Shown here: one piece after another, positions 30,306 through 40,758 of the stretch
Layout: the number at the start of each line of letters is the position of its first letter
How positions within the stretch are numbered: the stretch's first letter is position 1
DNA from: Cladocopium goreaui
Lineage: Eukaryota; Sar; Dinophyceae; Suessiales; Symbiodiniaceae
DNA length: 64,000 bases
NCBI GenBank assembly: GCA_947184155.2
Contig: CAMXCT020000119.1
Span: 1 to 64,000, forward strand
Direction: 5' to 3'
Position numbers and translations under genes: made by a program
Notes under the pieces: generated by a model
What the model saw: the letters and a program-made list of their open reading frames with translations, nothing else
Databases searched by the model: none
What the model was told of the DNA's origin: nothing

Positions 30306-32152
30306 GCATATATAATGTCCAAACAGCAGTTGAAGGAATGGAAGGCAACAAAAAATCGCATCTTTTACACTTGTGCGGCCAGTTGCTACGCCTAGTACTC
30401 ATTCCATGTCATGTAGAAGGTGAACTTCACCCCTGGACCCGGTCCACTGCACTATGTTTTGCCGCTGAGCTTGACGGACATGTTTTGGGCACACTCTGCG
30501 CAGTGACCATGGCGCTGCTCACCAATCGATTAGACCTGTGCATCCAAGGGCTGTTCGGTGCAGGCAAGTCAAAATCGATGGCAATCCTTATCCTGGCCTT
30601 AATCGAAATTGATGCGACTGACAGCCTTAAAATTTTATTCATTTGCAAAGAGAACTCCGGCACAAAATCCTTTGCTGACCTCCTCCTATGGCTCGACCCC
30701 CCGTCGGGGGTGTTTGGGCGCATAGGTAGGCTGGTGGGAGACCAAGAACGAAACAAAAGCAGTTACTCCCACACCAAATTCGACATACACCCGAGAGAAA
30801 GAAGGCAAATGCTAAGCAAGTGCCAATTGATCTTAGCAACAGGGGGAACGGTGGCGCAGGATCTAACCATGCAATGGTCCACGATGGACGGCTTCATGCA
30901 AGAACTCTCCCTCATGGTCATCGACGAGGGCCAGCAATATGGTACTGACAGAGAAATTGCAGTCATCAGCCTGTTGAGAACGCAACCCCTGGTCTTATGG
31001 ACAGGAGACTCTTCGCAGACACCAGGTGGCATTGACCGTGCAGCTCGCAACGCGAGACGATCACGACAGCTCTTACTGTCCAAGAAGCATGGGCTGCGAA
31101 GCGATCGCAATTATTACATGCCAGTCAACCTCGCCGATGTAATGATTCGGCTGCTGGACGGGTCTGCCAATGAAGGCCTAGCGGTGCTTAGTCAAATCCT
31201 CAAACGAGGTCAGCCCACGTTAGGTCAACTTTGGAGAAGTCACCTCTTGCCGCAGGATGAAGAAGACCTCAGGGTAGCTAGCACTGTTCTACCAGGCCTG
31301 AAAGCCCAATTTGAAGCCAAACCAAATAGGCAACGGCACTCCGCATTTGTAGACTCAGAACTGCTCGAAGGTACCGTTATCAATTTCCCACGGTCCCTAG
31401 TACGCCTTGCCTGGATCTTACAGCATGCCGCTACACTCCTACCTATGGCCGGAGATATTCAAGCAGTTTTAAACTCCCAGACCGCCGGAGTGAGTGACAT
31501 CCACGCTTGGGGGTTAATGCTTCCCTCCAGCTCTAGGCCTGTGACATACCATGCGGTGGTTGCAGTGAGATATCCTGATCTCTGCAGGCAGATCAATGGC
31601 CTTTGGGAACTGGGGAGCTTTGCCTCGGGAGGACTTGCTGACAAACCACCAGGGTTCCAATTAGTGCTGTGGGACACTAATGCTAGGATCAATGGGCTTG
31701 TAGCAACAGACCTGGAAACCCTTGTGGCAAAAGTACTCACCCCCTTCCCGCACAATGCTGGATTCGCAGATGGACTTTTCACCATGACCACGGCAACCGA
31801 TCACAAGAACAACCTAAACCGATCCGCGCTCAAACGAGATTATGTCCGCACCCTGCGTGTCGAAACAATCGCCAACTCAGCAGGAGGAACAGCGCAGGTA
31901 TCAATTGTAGCTCAGCCCAGCATTGGATTCCTTAACACCAAATATTACTCCAATGGCTCCCCCACTGAAGACACCGAGGACTGCCTTGGTAGAATCACTG
32001 TCGGACTCACCCGGTCCAAATCGCTAACCGCTAACCCTGCTCGTCTCCCCGCTAGACATGATGGGGCTCATGGGCATGGCGCAGGTGATTGCAACAATTG
32101 CATACGGTATCCGGGGCCTCCGAAGAGGAGAAACAACATGGAGCTGGCCTAA
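30224..32152 (+). CDS. ORF B segment 3: superfamily 1 (UPF1-like) helicase
   Basis: 642 codons; the frame opens on GTG with no nearby ATG, so it is probably not started independently. Walker A GLFGAGKSKS is at 109-118, the Walker B variant MVIDEGQQ has Asp-Glu at 234-235, motif III TGDSSQ is at about 260-265, and motif VI VGLTRSK has its Arg at about 597. The order and the Q after GDSS fit SF1B helicases of the UPF1 group. After TRSKSLT the natural continuation (VSPLDMMGLMGMAQV) is in the +1 frame, that of the next ORF, so the helicase core is split by a frame change near 32015-32055. Expected activity is ATP-driven unwinding of RNA or DNA. Confidence 0.75.
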   Translation: MDVWLHQAHPGGYSCRANPPCRYHLGLGIYNVQTAVEGMEGNKKSHLLHLCGQLLRLVLIPCHVEGELHPWTRSTALCFAAELDGHVLGTLCAVTMALLTNRLDLCIQGLFGAGKSKSMAILILALIEIDATDSLKILFICKENSGTKSFADLLLWLDPPSGVFGRIGRLVGDQERNKSSYSHTKFDIHPRERRQMLSKCQLILATGGTVAQDLTMQWSTMDGFMQELSLMVIDEGQQYGTDREIAVISLLRTQPLVLWTGDSSQTPGGIDRAARNARRSRQLLLSKKHGLRSDRNYYMPVNLADVMIRLLDGSANEGLAVLSQILKRGQPTLGQLWRSHLLPQDEEDLRVASTVLPGLKAQFEAKPNRQRHSAFVDSELLEGTVINFPRSLVRLAWILQHAATLLPMAGDIQAVLNSQTAGVSDIHAWGLMLPSSSRPVTYHAVVAVRYPDLCRQINGLWELGSFASGGLADKPPGFQLVLWDTNARINGLVATDLETLVAKVLTPFPHNAGFADGLFTMTTATDHKNNLNRSALKRDYVRTLRVETIANSAGGTAQVSIVAQPSIGFLNTKYYSNGSPTEDTEDCLGRITVGLTRSKSLTANPARLPARHDGAHGHGAGDCNNCIRYPGPPKRRNNMELA

Positions 32153-34580
32153 GTTTGATCCTGACCCAGCTCAAGAGAACCTAGCGCAGTTAAGCCGATG
32201 GTCCTTGAATTCGGCACCAACCTGGGAGTTCCCTCCCCTGGCAATTGCCAACCAATACTACGATCAGCGCTCTGGCCAAATGAAGCAAGCGAGATATCGT
32301 CTGATATTGGTGCGAGGGTCGGATCTGCACTGGCTCAGCAGAGAACGCCTCCAAGAAGTCGAAACAGGCTTCAAAACCCGGCACAAATGGCTCCCAGAGC
32401 AGGACCTCCCCTTCAATGAAGTCGTCCTGTATGCCTACGCAGCTGATCGCACACCCTTTCCCACTTACGTGTGCCTGCCCTCTGGACTGTACAAAGCACG
32501 CACGGGACATGTCGTAGCACAGACGGGCCCCAACCTGGAGATCCTGTCCCTGCCGGGCATATATTTCTTTGATGGATGGCGATTGCACCCTAAGCTTCCG
32601 ATCCCAGATAAGTTGCCGAACGCAAAAGAAGCACCAGTCCAAGGCACTGCCCCCACTGCGCCTGAAACTGGCACGGAACCCAAAAGGTCGCCAGAAGAAG
32701 AAGCGAGAGACATCCTTGCAGTAGCTGCCAAGAATCAGCCCGAAGACGGACCAAACACGAGAAGGGCAGCCGTCCGTGCATGCAAGTACTTAAGAGCCAT
32801 GGTCAACCAATACGAGACCACCATTCAAGCCGTGCATGCAGCCGCCCGCTCCCATACACAAAAGAGCAAAGGCACGGTAGGACCAGCAGTTGACTATCGC
32901 CCACAAGGAGAAGCCCTCCCAGTCATCTCCGCGGACCTGACCTCCGAATTACTGCATTGTTTGTCCACGCTCCCAGACCCATGGCCCCTGGCCAAGATCA
33001 CTATTGATATGGAAAAACCAAGCCAATGGGTCTCAAAGTTGTGCAGGCTTTATTTTGCTGACGAATATGCCAAGCGAACAGTGGGAGTGCCCTCCCGAAA
33101 GCAAGTACCGGACACGGCGGGAGCGCTCCGAGCAGTCCAAGCCATCCTCCCCAAACTCGAAGTTAAGATGATTGAATTTTTAGCCGAGTGGATGGTCACC
33201 CTGCTCATGCCAGCCTCGCACATATTGGAAGTGAGGGCACCTCACCTTTCCTTTATGATGCTCAAGGAGTACTGGTTTAGAGAGCTGTACCTTGGCCTCA
33301 AAGTTACAGCATCTTTTGACCGCTCTGAATCATACACCAGAGTGATTGATGGTCAAGTAAGATGTATCACGCCTGAAATCAAGCCACAGAATTTGCAGGT
33401 CATTTGGAATGTGCAGTTCATCACAGTTTTTGTGCCAGCATGGATGATCCCGCCAGTCTACCATAGCCTACGTAGGGGAAGCATCAAAACCGCTAACTCC
33501 TCAAGCCCCATAGGTGTACAGTCGGTCCGCCCCACTTGGTTTGAAGACACGCCGCCCAAGACTGCCACAGCCCAATCACATAATGACCCTCAAAAAGAAC
33601 AACCCCAGCCAATGCACGGGCTAAGGCTAGTGATCAAAGAAGAGGTGTTACCAACAAATGACCAACCAGTGTTCCCATCGCTCCAACTGTTAGCCAGTAG
33701 AGGCCTGTTAGCACCTGACACGTGGAAGTGTAAACGAGCGCAAGTTAGCCTCAAAGCAACTATTGATGTCCCTATGTTAGGTACAATCATAGAGCAAAAT
33801 GGTGACGGACTCCTGGAAGACTCCCACATGCCGGTGGGATGGCCACTCCATATCGATGGGGCAGTCAGACAATGTTGTATTCATCGAGCCGCTAGCCTGC
33901 AAGAATTAGACGAAATGCTCAAAGAATATGACATGAAAAGGGATTCAGTTGAAATCAACCATGACGCGCCCCAATGGTCCCATCATGCAGTGTGGAACCG
34001 AAAGTATATGGAACCGAAATCAGGATATACACTGGAGCAACTATGGGAGGACTCTGAGCCTGCCATCAGCAGGAAAACGACCACATCATATGACGTGCAA
34101 ACGAATGACGTTTTACGTGCAGTAGATGCCATTCAACATCTCCCCTCCCCCATTCTCTCCGAAAGCCCCTTCTTACGAACGCTAGGAACAGCAGCTGCTC
34201 TCAAAGCCCCACCGCAAACTGACACCCTAGCGCAAAGAGCCCTGGAAGAATGGGAACGCACCTTGTGTGAAAACAAGGCAGTGGCAATCCTCACTGAGGT
34301 GCAGGCCGGCAAACCAACTATAATCCACAAAGATGGTGGCGAAATGCTTATAGCCATTGTCCTTGATAGGCCATTAGCGGACGCGAAGAAGTTAGTTGAT
34401 GACCCTGCAGCATTCACTCGTGAAATGACGCAAATCCTGCGGGATAAGCAAACTCATCCACTCATCGCTCAAATGATACGACCAGCAGATAGCAGTGATC
34501 CACCCCTCGCTGCTGCTGTAGCCAGCGGCGCAAGCAGCAGTGGAGAACCTCGCACTGCCCCACACGTGCAATTTCAGTAA
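32058..34580 (+). CDS. ORF B segment 4: helicase end plus unknown C-terminal region
   Basis: 840 aa. The ATG at 32058 lies inside the helicase domain, so it is not a believable independent start. The first about 30 residues finish the SF1 core. Residues about 30-195 look globular (RYRLILVRGSDLHWL, then LPSGLYKARTGH). Residues about 200-230 are Pro/Glu-rich, followed by helical and mixed regions to a Ser/Ala-rich tail. No polymerase GDD, RT, integrase, recombinase or HUH motif was seen. With segments 1-3 it would make a protein of about 2,700 residues. Confidence 0.55.
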   Translation: MMGLMGMAQVIATIAYGIRGLRRGETTWSWPKFDPDPAQENLAQLSRWSLNSAPTWEFPPLAIANQYYDQRSGQMKQARYRLILVRGSDLHWLSRERLQEVETGFKTRHKWLPEQDLPFNEVVLYAYAADRTPFPTYVCLPSGLYKARTGHVVAQTGPNLEILSLPGIYFFDGWRLHPKLPIPDKLPNAKEAPVQGTAPTAPETGTEPKRSPEEEARDILAVAAKNQPEDGPNTRRAAVRACKYLRAMVNQYETTIQAVHAAARSHTQKSKGTVGPAVDYRPQGEALPVISADLTSELLHCLSTLPDPWPLAKITIDMEKPSQWVSKLCRLYFADEYAKRTVGVPSRKQVPDTAGALRAVQAILPKLEVKMIEFLAEWMVTLLMPASHILEVRAPHLSFMMLKEYWFRELYLGLKVTASFDRSESYTRVIDGQVRCITPEIKPQNLQVIWNVQFITVFVPAWMIPPVYHSLRRGSIKTANSSSPIGVQSVRPTWFEDTPPKTATAQSHNDPQKEQPQPMHGLRLVIKEEVLPTNDQPVFPSLQLLASRGLLAPDTWKCKRAQVSLKATIDVPMLGTIIEQNGDGLLEDSHMPVGWPLHIDGAVRQCCIHRAASLQELDEMLKEYDMKRDSVEINHDAPQWSHHAVWNRKYMEPKSGYTLEQLWEDSEPAISRKTTTSYDVQTNDVLRAVDAIQHLPSPILSESPFLRTLGTAAALKAPPQTDTLAQRALEEWERTLCENKAVAILTEVQAGKPTIIHKDGGEMLIAIVLDRPLADAKKLVDDPAAFTREMTQILRDKQTHPLIAQMIRPADSSDPPLAAAVASGASSSGEPRTAPHVQFQ

Positions 34581-34907
34581 GCCACCCTAAATGATGTTGA
34601 GTACCCAACTTTCCCCTACATGCACTCGGCCTGTAACTAGATCTAGGTTGAGCGGTGTTTTCACCATGGGGTACTCATGGTTGATTACTGCCTGCTGCGA
34701 CTACTACTGCTGTCAGCATGCCGGAGCAAGCAAGCGACGGGAGGCGTTGGGGGGGCGGTCATAATAACCCGTTTTAAGGTTTTTGTGTTGTGTTGTTGTG
34801 TTGTCTTACCTTAATTGTTGCATGGTAGTGTAGAGTGATGTCAAAGTACATCTAGCCATGGTGCCCGTCGCCGTTTGACCTTCGCTCAACTTTTACTCGA
34901 TCGGCCA
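34581..34907 (+). promoter_or_regulatory. ORF B/ORF C spacer with GGGTACT hairpin
   Basis: ACCATG (34663-34668) and CATGGT (34676-34681) form a perfect 6-bp stem around GGGTACT. A smaller GTTG-AGTACC-CAAC palindrome lies near 34598-34611. No ORF. Confidence 0.5.
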
Positions 34908-35426
34908 ATGACCTTCACCACATCCTATGGCCTTTCCGAACCAACATTACAATACGGTAAGTGTCAGTGGAATGCTTTGAGGCTTTACGTCTACCTGCAA
35001 TCTGTAGACAGCTTGGCCTTTGGGATGGAACGACCGACTCCTTGCAAAGACGCTGCCGTCCATCGCCTTGCAAAGTCCATTACCCAACTGACCCTCTGCC
35101 AGGTCACTACGAGTGAAGTCGATGAAGCCACCAAACTGCTAGACAAAGCACGCCAAAAGCTTCAAGGCATAAGCAACATCCCAACTCAGAGAGTCAATGA
35201 CCTTGATGCGGCCATACGCCAACTCCGCCAGATTGGCTGTATATTAGACAGCTGTACAATATCTGCCAGTTACGAAGTAACCCAAGCGCAGAAAGCCATA
35301 CTGCAGCTGGATCACACAGCCAGAGGAGCCAGCACGTCATCGGAAGAACTCAATGCGCAAATATCACCACGCACTGATGACGAGCACAATCTCCCTTACC
35401 ATGAAGACTACTGGCAAGAGTACTAG
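34908..35426 (+). CDS. ORF C: small helical protein, unknown
   Basis: 172 aa from the ATG at 34908; the frame is open from 34875. It is helix-rich with a probable coiled coil over residues about 55-150 (a VDEATKLLDKARQKLQ-type heptad pattern) and an acidic C-terminal tail DDEHNLPYHEDYWQEY. No known domain. It follows ORF B on the same strand after a hairpin-bearing spacer, so it is likely part of the same unit. Confidence 0.5.
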   Translation: MTFTTSYGLSEPTLQYGKCQWNALRLYVYLQSVDSLAFGMERPTPCKDAAVHRLAKSITQLTLCQVTTSEVDEATKLLDKARQKLQGISNIPTQRVNDLDAAIRQLRQIGCILDSCTISASYEVTQAQKAILQLDHTARGASTSSEELNAQISPRTDDEHNLPYHEDYWQEY

Positions 35427-36494
35427 CGCAGTGATGCTCATCGCATCCACAATTTGATGCCAGAACCCCAAGACAACTGAGCGCTCACCTGTCAGCACTC
35501 GTGGCAATGCACATGGACCGCCCTTGCGAGTATGATGATTGGAAAAGCAGTTCTGAGTGGACTCTGAGTGTGCCCTGAGTGCCGTAGCTTTCTGCATTTT
35601 CACCTTAGACCAGGTCTCACTCTCCAGTTTCACTGCGGTAGTTTTCTCACCACTTGTTGTGACCCGGCGTCGTCGGTGTTTGCTTCAAGTGTCTGGGCAA
35701 TATCATGCCGTGATGGCTGCTCTTTGTGATCTCGGGGATCCTGGCTGGGGGGATCCCTGGTTTCCGCATTGAGCTTTGTTGCTTCTTTTGCCCTGCGTGG
35801 CCCATCGTGTTTGTTTGTGTTTCTGTTTCTTGTGTTTTTGGTTTATGGGCCTGGCAATATGACACACAAGTTGTCATTTGCATGCGTTGAGATGATACTA
35901 AGCTATCACCTCCTGATTCAATAGTTCGTTTCACCCACCGCTGGTACCAGTCACGATTTTTGGTGGTTTTTTGTTTGTGTTTTTGGTTTGGTTTTGTGTG
36001 CTTTTGGTTTCTTTTTTGGTTCGGTTTTTGTTCTCTTTGAACGTGACCAGGATATAGGACTATGTAACGGTCCTTACCAGCCTTTGCGGCCGCTACAGCT
36101 TTGGCCCCTGCGTGAATTAATTAATTTGTCTCATATGCAACATGTCCCCAACATGTGGAACGACCTGGCGAAAGCCATGAAGGCGTCGGACGGAAAAAAA
36201 GACAAATAATTCGTTTGTTTGCATGCTTTGATAGGGATGCAGTGGTTTTTCCACTGCTTCCTTGTGCAAATCGATTCTGTGGTTGTTTTCGTTTGGGCTC
36301 TGGCCCCGTTTTTGTGTTGGTGCTTTCCTGTTTTTTGCTTCGCTTTCTCCGCTGGCGAAACGCATTGCGGGTCGTCGCTTTTTGTGTGGTTGTTGTTTCT
36401 GTGTTTGATTCAATCGATTTGCTGATTTCAAGGACGTTGCGTCCTTGTACAGTGTTTTTGCTGCTTACTCTCATGTAAGGACCGAGCCATTGTG
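35427..36494 (+). other. T/G-rich spacer
   Basis: No credible gene. Long T/G-biased tracts at 35805-35850, 35955-36045 and 36230-36420 resemble those at 6540-6625 and 8345-8400 in the LTR element. Confidence 0.5.
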
Positions 36495-39074
36495 CTACAT
36501 CGGCCGCACTCGAGGAAAAAAAATGGCACAGTCTTGATAATTGCGGAAGTAAAATCTATTACGCTTGATGCCATGAGTATTCTTGGGGTCCACACGAAAG
36601 TGATCTGGGTGTAAATCAGCGTTCAGGCCCAGGGCGCGCAGAATTGCTTTGCGATGGATTTCAAGCATTGTACCAGCGTTTTCCAGCAAAAAACGGATGA
36701 GCTCCAGCGGATAGTTCATTTGCAGAAACCACAGGATTACGTGGACATAATAAAACAGGGAACTGCATGGGCCCGTAAGGCCAAGAAGCCCTTTAAGGGG
36801 GCCGGCTGGTGTGAGGTCCTGGCAAGGTGAACCAGCAATGACAAACCACCGACACTGTGGCCCAGCTAGGGCGAAAGCTTCCTTAAATATGCGACATTGG
36901 TCTCGAAGGAGTTTGCGCACATCATCTGCGTAAAGCGTGAAGGTGTCTTTACTGGATTGGGTCCACTTGCCATCAGTCCGAAAAGAGAATTGCTCGCTGA
37001 CGAGTTGTCTGAGGATTGCGTCACTTTCTGCAACAATGATAATGCGGGGGGCACACCCGATGGCTTTAGTGATGGCCGGGATGGCTGAACCTACACCGTC
37101 AAAAAGGCTAATAATGGCGTATGGATGAGCTTTCGAAAGCTTAACCCGCTTGGGGGGAGATGCATCTTTTTCATTTGCCGCAGGAGTGCGGGAAGTGTCG
37201 TTCTCACCGTTCACTGGAGGGTGTAGGGGGTCAGGGTGGCTAACGGATGGGTCCATGTTATTGCAATCATTGCTTAGATGTTCGTGAGCACTCTCAGCTT
37301 GCATTTGTTCTTGTACTGTACTCTGGGCACTTACAGTAGCGCTGGCGGGTTCGAGATCAGCATTGTGGACATAACAGGATGTTTCGGGCTCATTACCCAC
37401 ATGGTCAAGGTGGGAGAGAAGACTGTTCCCCTGTTGGTCAAGGACAGGTGAGCCAAACGTGGGTACCCCACGCTGACCATCTGCCAGATTCTCGTCACAT
37501 TCTTTTTGCTGGGTAGGGGCTGCTGAGAGGGCAGTGGATGGCGCCAATCCAAACGTGGGTACCCCACGCTGGTTGTCATTGCCATTGCTCGCCGTCTCAG
37601 AGGGTTGACAGGGAAATGTGCGCGGTTCATCAGGAGGGCAACCAAACGCGGGTACCCCGTGCTGGTTGTCCGTACCTGTGGGTAACGGGGGAGTTGGTGC
37701 GGGGATGTCATTATTGTGAGGGGGCTCGCACGACGGCGAAGGTTTAGTATGGGTGTCAATCTGCTTGTTTGGTAACACCGCAGGGGGATCTGTAGGAGAA
37801 ACATCATTTCTCAACGTTTTATTTGGCAAATTGGAGAAATTGTATCGTCTGGCACTGACACCGAGGGTATTTTTGGGTTTCGTTTTCGGTTGTTTGGGAC
37901 GGTGTAGTCGTCTGTTAAGGCAATGTGTATCAGGCGCAATGGCTTTGTATTGTTGAGGTTGAAATGCATAAGGTTGATGATCTTGTCGTCGGAAGATGAA
38001 GCCCCACACCATAGAAGTCGCTTTTAGCTGTTTGATTGGAATCCATGTATGACCCTGAAGGTTGTCGTACAGAAGAACTTGATCCTTGTTACAACGTTCA
38101 ATGATGAGGAAATGGTGTGACGACTTTCCTTGAACAATAACAATACCCGTGACAATAAAAGTTTGAGAAATGGGGTTGGTGCAAACTGTAGGGACATTAA
38201 ACTCAACCCCAAGGAGATGCAAGGCTTTAGTCGCTGGCGGAAGCTGTTCGATTGGGCTTGTGATTTTTAAGGTGAAGATCAGGCAACCTTCAACTTCGTC
38301 ATAAGTCAATTTGTCTTCATTTTGACAGTCACCTGCATGAGAAAAGCCAACATCATCTCTGTCCAATGCTAGGCGTGGAGTACGACTTGCGATCATTTGC
38401 GCAAGATCGATGGTATCACTCTCGAGGTTGACAGTTAGCATGGTGTCAAAAAGGGGGATTGACACCTGACCCGATGTTCCACATGAAAGGCAGTTAACTT
38501 GGAGTTGTGCAAAGAAAAGTTCACAGTGGTCTGGAAATAAATCATCGCAAACCGCGATAATAGCGGTATCGAGATCAGAAACTTGTCCCGGGGGAAAGGC
38601 CTTCAAGTTTAAGTAACTGGCAAAAGATGCACAAACCTCTCCGATGCTCACTCGTCTGCCTTGCACTGTGGTTGTTTGGTCAGTCCATGTCCATCCATTC
38701 CCGATAGCGCATAAGACTAATTCTCTGATATGGCCATGAAACATGTTGTCACTCCATGGTGCGTGGGTGAGAACACGGAGCGCAGTAACTGCATAACACA
38801 TGTAGCTTGGGAATTGGATTAAATAACATGTTGCTAATTTGGCAAAATAGTCACAGTCAGCATGGGCAAAAGAGTTGGGCCATCCAACAATGATTTCTTT
38901 GCTTGAAATCAGAGAATTTCTACTTTGTTCACTGCTACAGAGAATATTGTCGATGGGATTATGTGTAGCCTTGACGAAAATCACATCATCGTTGGCGGTG
39001 GGTTCGTTCGCATTGTCATCCTTCTGTTGGTAGGCAGTGTTGTTCGTTAAGAGGCCTTGAGCTTGACACCACAT
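36495..39074 (-). pseudogene. DNMT retroelement ORF1 copy 2: USP-like protease fused to DNMT3-like methyltransferase, 3'-truncated
   Basis: 859-codon frame. The N-terminal domain looks like a ubiquitin-specific protease: Cys93 in FPSYMCYAVTALRVLTH, a CLSC pair at 195-198, His320/321 in SSHHFLIIER and Asp337 in LLYDNLQG, with spacing right for a C19 fold. A linker (390-640) carries three GVPxFG octapeptides at about 471, 502 and 534. The methyltransferase spans 650-850 with LFDGVGS at 657, SPCQDL near 750, ENAG and KRNRFYFRNYQDC. Homology to 9295-11961 stops right after that, at about 36525, then foreign sequence ends the frame; target-recognition and downstream regions are lost. The 5' side abuts a YR element fragment. 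Confidence 0.72.
37455..37671 (-). repeat. Three in-frame palindromes encoding a GVPxFG octapeptide
   Basis: Near-identical 21-base segments centred on GTGGGTACCCCAC or CGGGTACCCCG lie at 37455-37475, 37551-37571 and about 37644-37664. The third has flanking arms GGGCAACC (37636-37643) and GGTTGTCC (37664-37671), 7 of 8 paired. On the minus strand each encodes Gln-Arg/His-Gly-Val-Pro-Thr/Ala-Phe-Gly. A single equivalent is at 9211-9223 in copy 1. Confidence 0.65.
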
Positions 39075-39079
39075 TTTAC

Positions 39080-40015
39080 GCAGAAGCTTTGTTCAAGCTG
39101 CTGGGCATAAATTTCGCTTCGGAAGGATAAAAAGCACCCCCGTTCTCGGACTGCTTCAAGACTTTGGGACTAGTGGTCAACACAGAGAACGTGGAGAACC
39201 GAGAGGTCAAAGTTGGACACACGGAAGAGAGGTCGAAGGAACTTCTCGAATGCATTGACGAAATCCTGCGCCACAACTCCGTGGGAACCAAGACTCTTGA
39301 AAGGTTGCATGGCAGGATAGTCTGGTTCCGCACCTTTGTTTTTGGGAGAAGACTGAACGCGGCCACCAGGGTCCTGGCATGGCACTCGAGAAGGACGGGT
39401 CCGTCGATCCGCGTTGACGATCAGCTGAGATCGGCATTGGGAACCCTGAGGAATCACCTGGTGTCGAGCAGACATGTTTCCATAAACCGTGATATCAATG
39501 AGACGTGGATAATTTTTACGGACGGCGCTTTTGAGCCCACCAACACACAGCCTGCTTCAATAGGTGGAATCCTGGTGAACCCAGGTGGGAAAGTCGTTTC
39601 GTTCTTTGGTGCATACCTCCCGCAGCCTCTCCTTGAAGAATTCTTGTCGAAATCGAAACATCCAATATATGAACTGGAGATCCTTCCTTTGCTGGTCGCT
39701 GTCAAGATATGGTCAACGAATATAGTAGGCAAGCTTGTAGTTCACTATTTGGACAATGATGCAGCGAGATCTGCTTTCGTTCGTGCCCATGCCTCGACCG
39801 ACCTTGGGGCAGCTTTGATTGCTGAATATGTCGAATTTGAATACAAATGCCGTTTTTCTCCATGGTTCGCGAGAGTTGCAAGCCACAGCAACCCGTCGGA
39901 TGAACCTTCAAGGATGAACTTCGAAGCACCCTGGCTTAGGCAAGCAAGCAAAGTCGAATTGGTCCTGCCAGAGCACTTGTCGCAGTGGGGAATCATCGGG
40001 TGCTCTGACACTTAG
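39080..40015 (+). pseudogene. YR-retroelement RT/RNase H fragment 1
   Basis: Starts abruptly in the RT connection region (EALFKLLGINFASEG), hits an in-frame TAA at 39128-39130, then runs open to 40015. The RNase H core is clear: IFTDGAFEP, YELEILPLLVA, VVHYLDNDAARS and SHSNPSDEPSR, the last typical of DIRS/Ngaro-type RNase H tails. The 5' part (recombinase, Gag, RT palm) is missing at the junction with the minus-strand DNMT copy. The last codons lie within repeat B1. Confidence 0.75.
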
Positions 40016-40391
40016 CATCAAATCACTTCGTGTCAACGTTTGACAATGATGGAATCATGGCCCATCCAACGCACCAACGATAAGCTCAGCTAGAACCATG
40101 ACCGGCTTTGGATATGACCCCCGACAGTGCAATTACTGGAAGCAAAAAAGAAATCAATAATAAGTCCGAGTGTGGTGCACTTGCGTTTTCGTTTTCGAAG
40201 CGTCGGCGACTGCGACTTTTTTGTAGTAAGTTTTATTTATGTAAATGATATGTTTACATAAATTCTACTTACCTTACATCACAACGATACGCCATATAAT
40301 TTAATGTATAACTATATGGATATCAATTTAACATTTGAAACTTCCACCACCAGTGTTGGATTGGTCTCAATCGATCCTGGTTTTGTGGAGA
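39988..40391 (+). repeat. Repeat B1 of YR fragment 1
   Basis: 404 bp, nearly identical to 40759-41162. It begins at the codons for GIIGCSDT-stop, so the repeat encodes the end of the RNase H protein. Confidence 0.8.
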
Positions 40392-40758
40392 TAAGATGTC
40401 ACTCTTTTGGAAAAAGATGAAAGCCTTATTTCTCCAAACCAAAAATTGTGAAGTCTCACAAATAAGGATCAACAAGAATCCTCTCTGTTTGGTGGTAAAC
40501 AAACATTTGTTAAAGGTTGAAACATTCAACCAAACATGGTGACGCAAACAATTTGGCGTTCAATTTCCTATTTCAATTTTTAAATTTTCGATGTGGCATT
40601 CAAAATTCCATTGAAAACAAACCACATCCTTCACACGTCACATCATCAATTGTAATGCTGTGGCTTTTCCCAATCAAGTGGTGCGAGGGCGGGAGTCCCT
40701 TTTAAATAAGGGCAATTTTTTGTCACCCACCCCGTTTCTCACTCCCACCCAAAAAATT
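40392..40758 (+). other. A2-like region between B repeats of fragment 1
   Basis: No ORF. It ends in a CACTCCCACCC-A-rich-TTGGG junction before B2; an equivalent junction precedes B2 in the 52617-61507 element. The partner A1 is missing because the element is 5'-truncated. Confidence 0.5.

Noticed and set aside
30224..32152. Helitron helicase
   Set aside because: Motifs are UPF1-like, not PIF1-like, and no HUH Rep motif is present in neighbouring frames.
27048..34580. Endogenised RNA virus (helicase plus glycosyltransferase, as in endornaviruses)
   Set aside because: No polymerase GDD or capping methyltransferase motif is visible, and the helicase is UPF1-like; the resemblance is superficial.
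36086..36514. Vector or adaptor sequence (NotI-like GCGGCCGC at 36086, CTCGAG at 36509)
   Set aside because: Isolated restriction sites in otherwise native-looking sequence; no polylinker or vector backbone.
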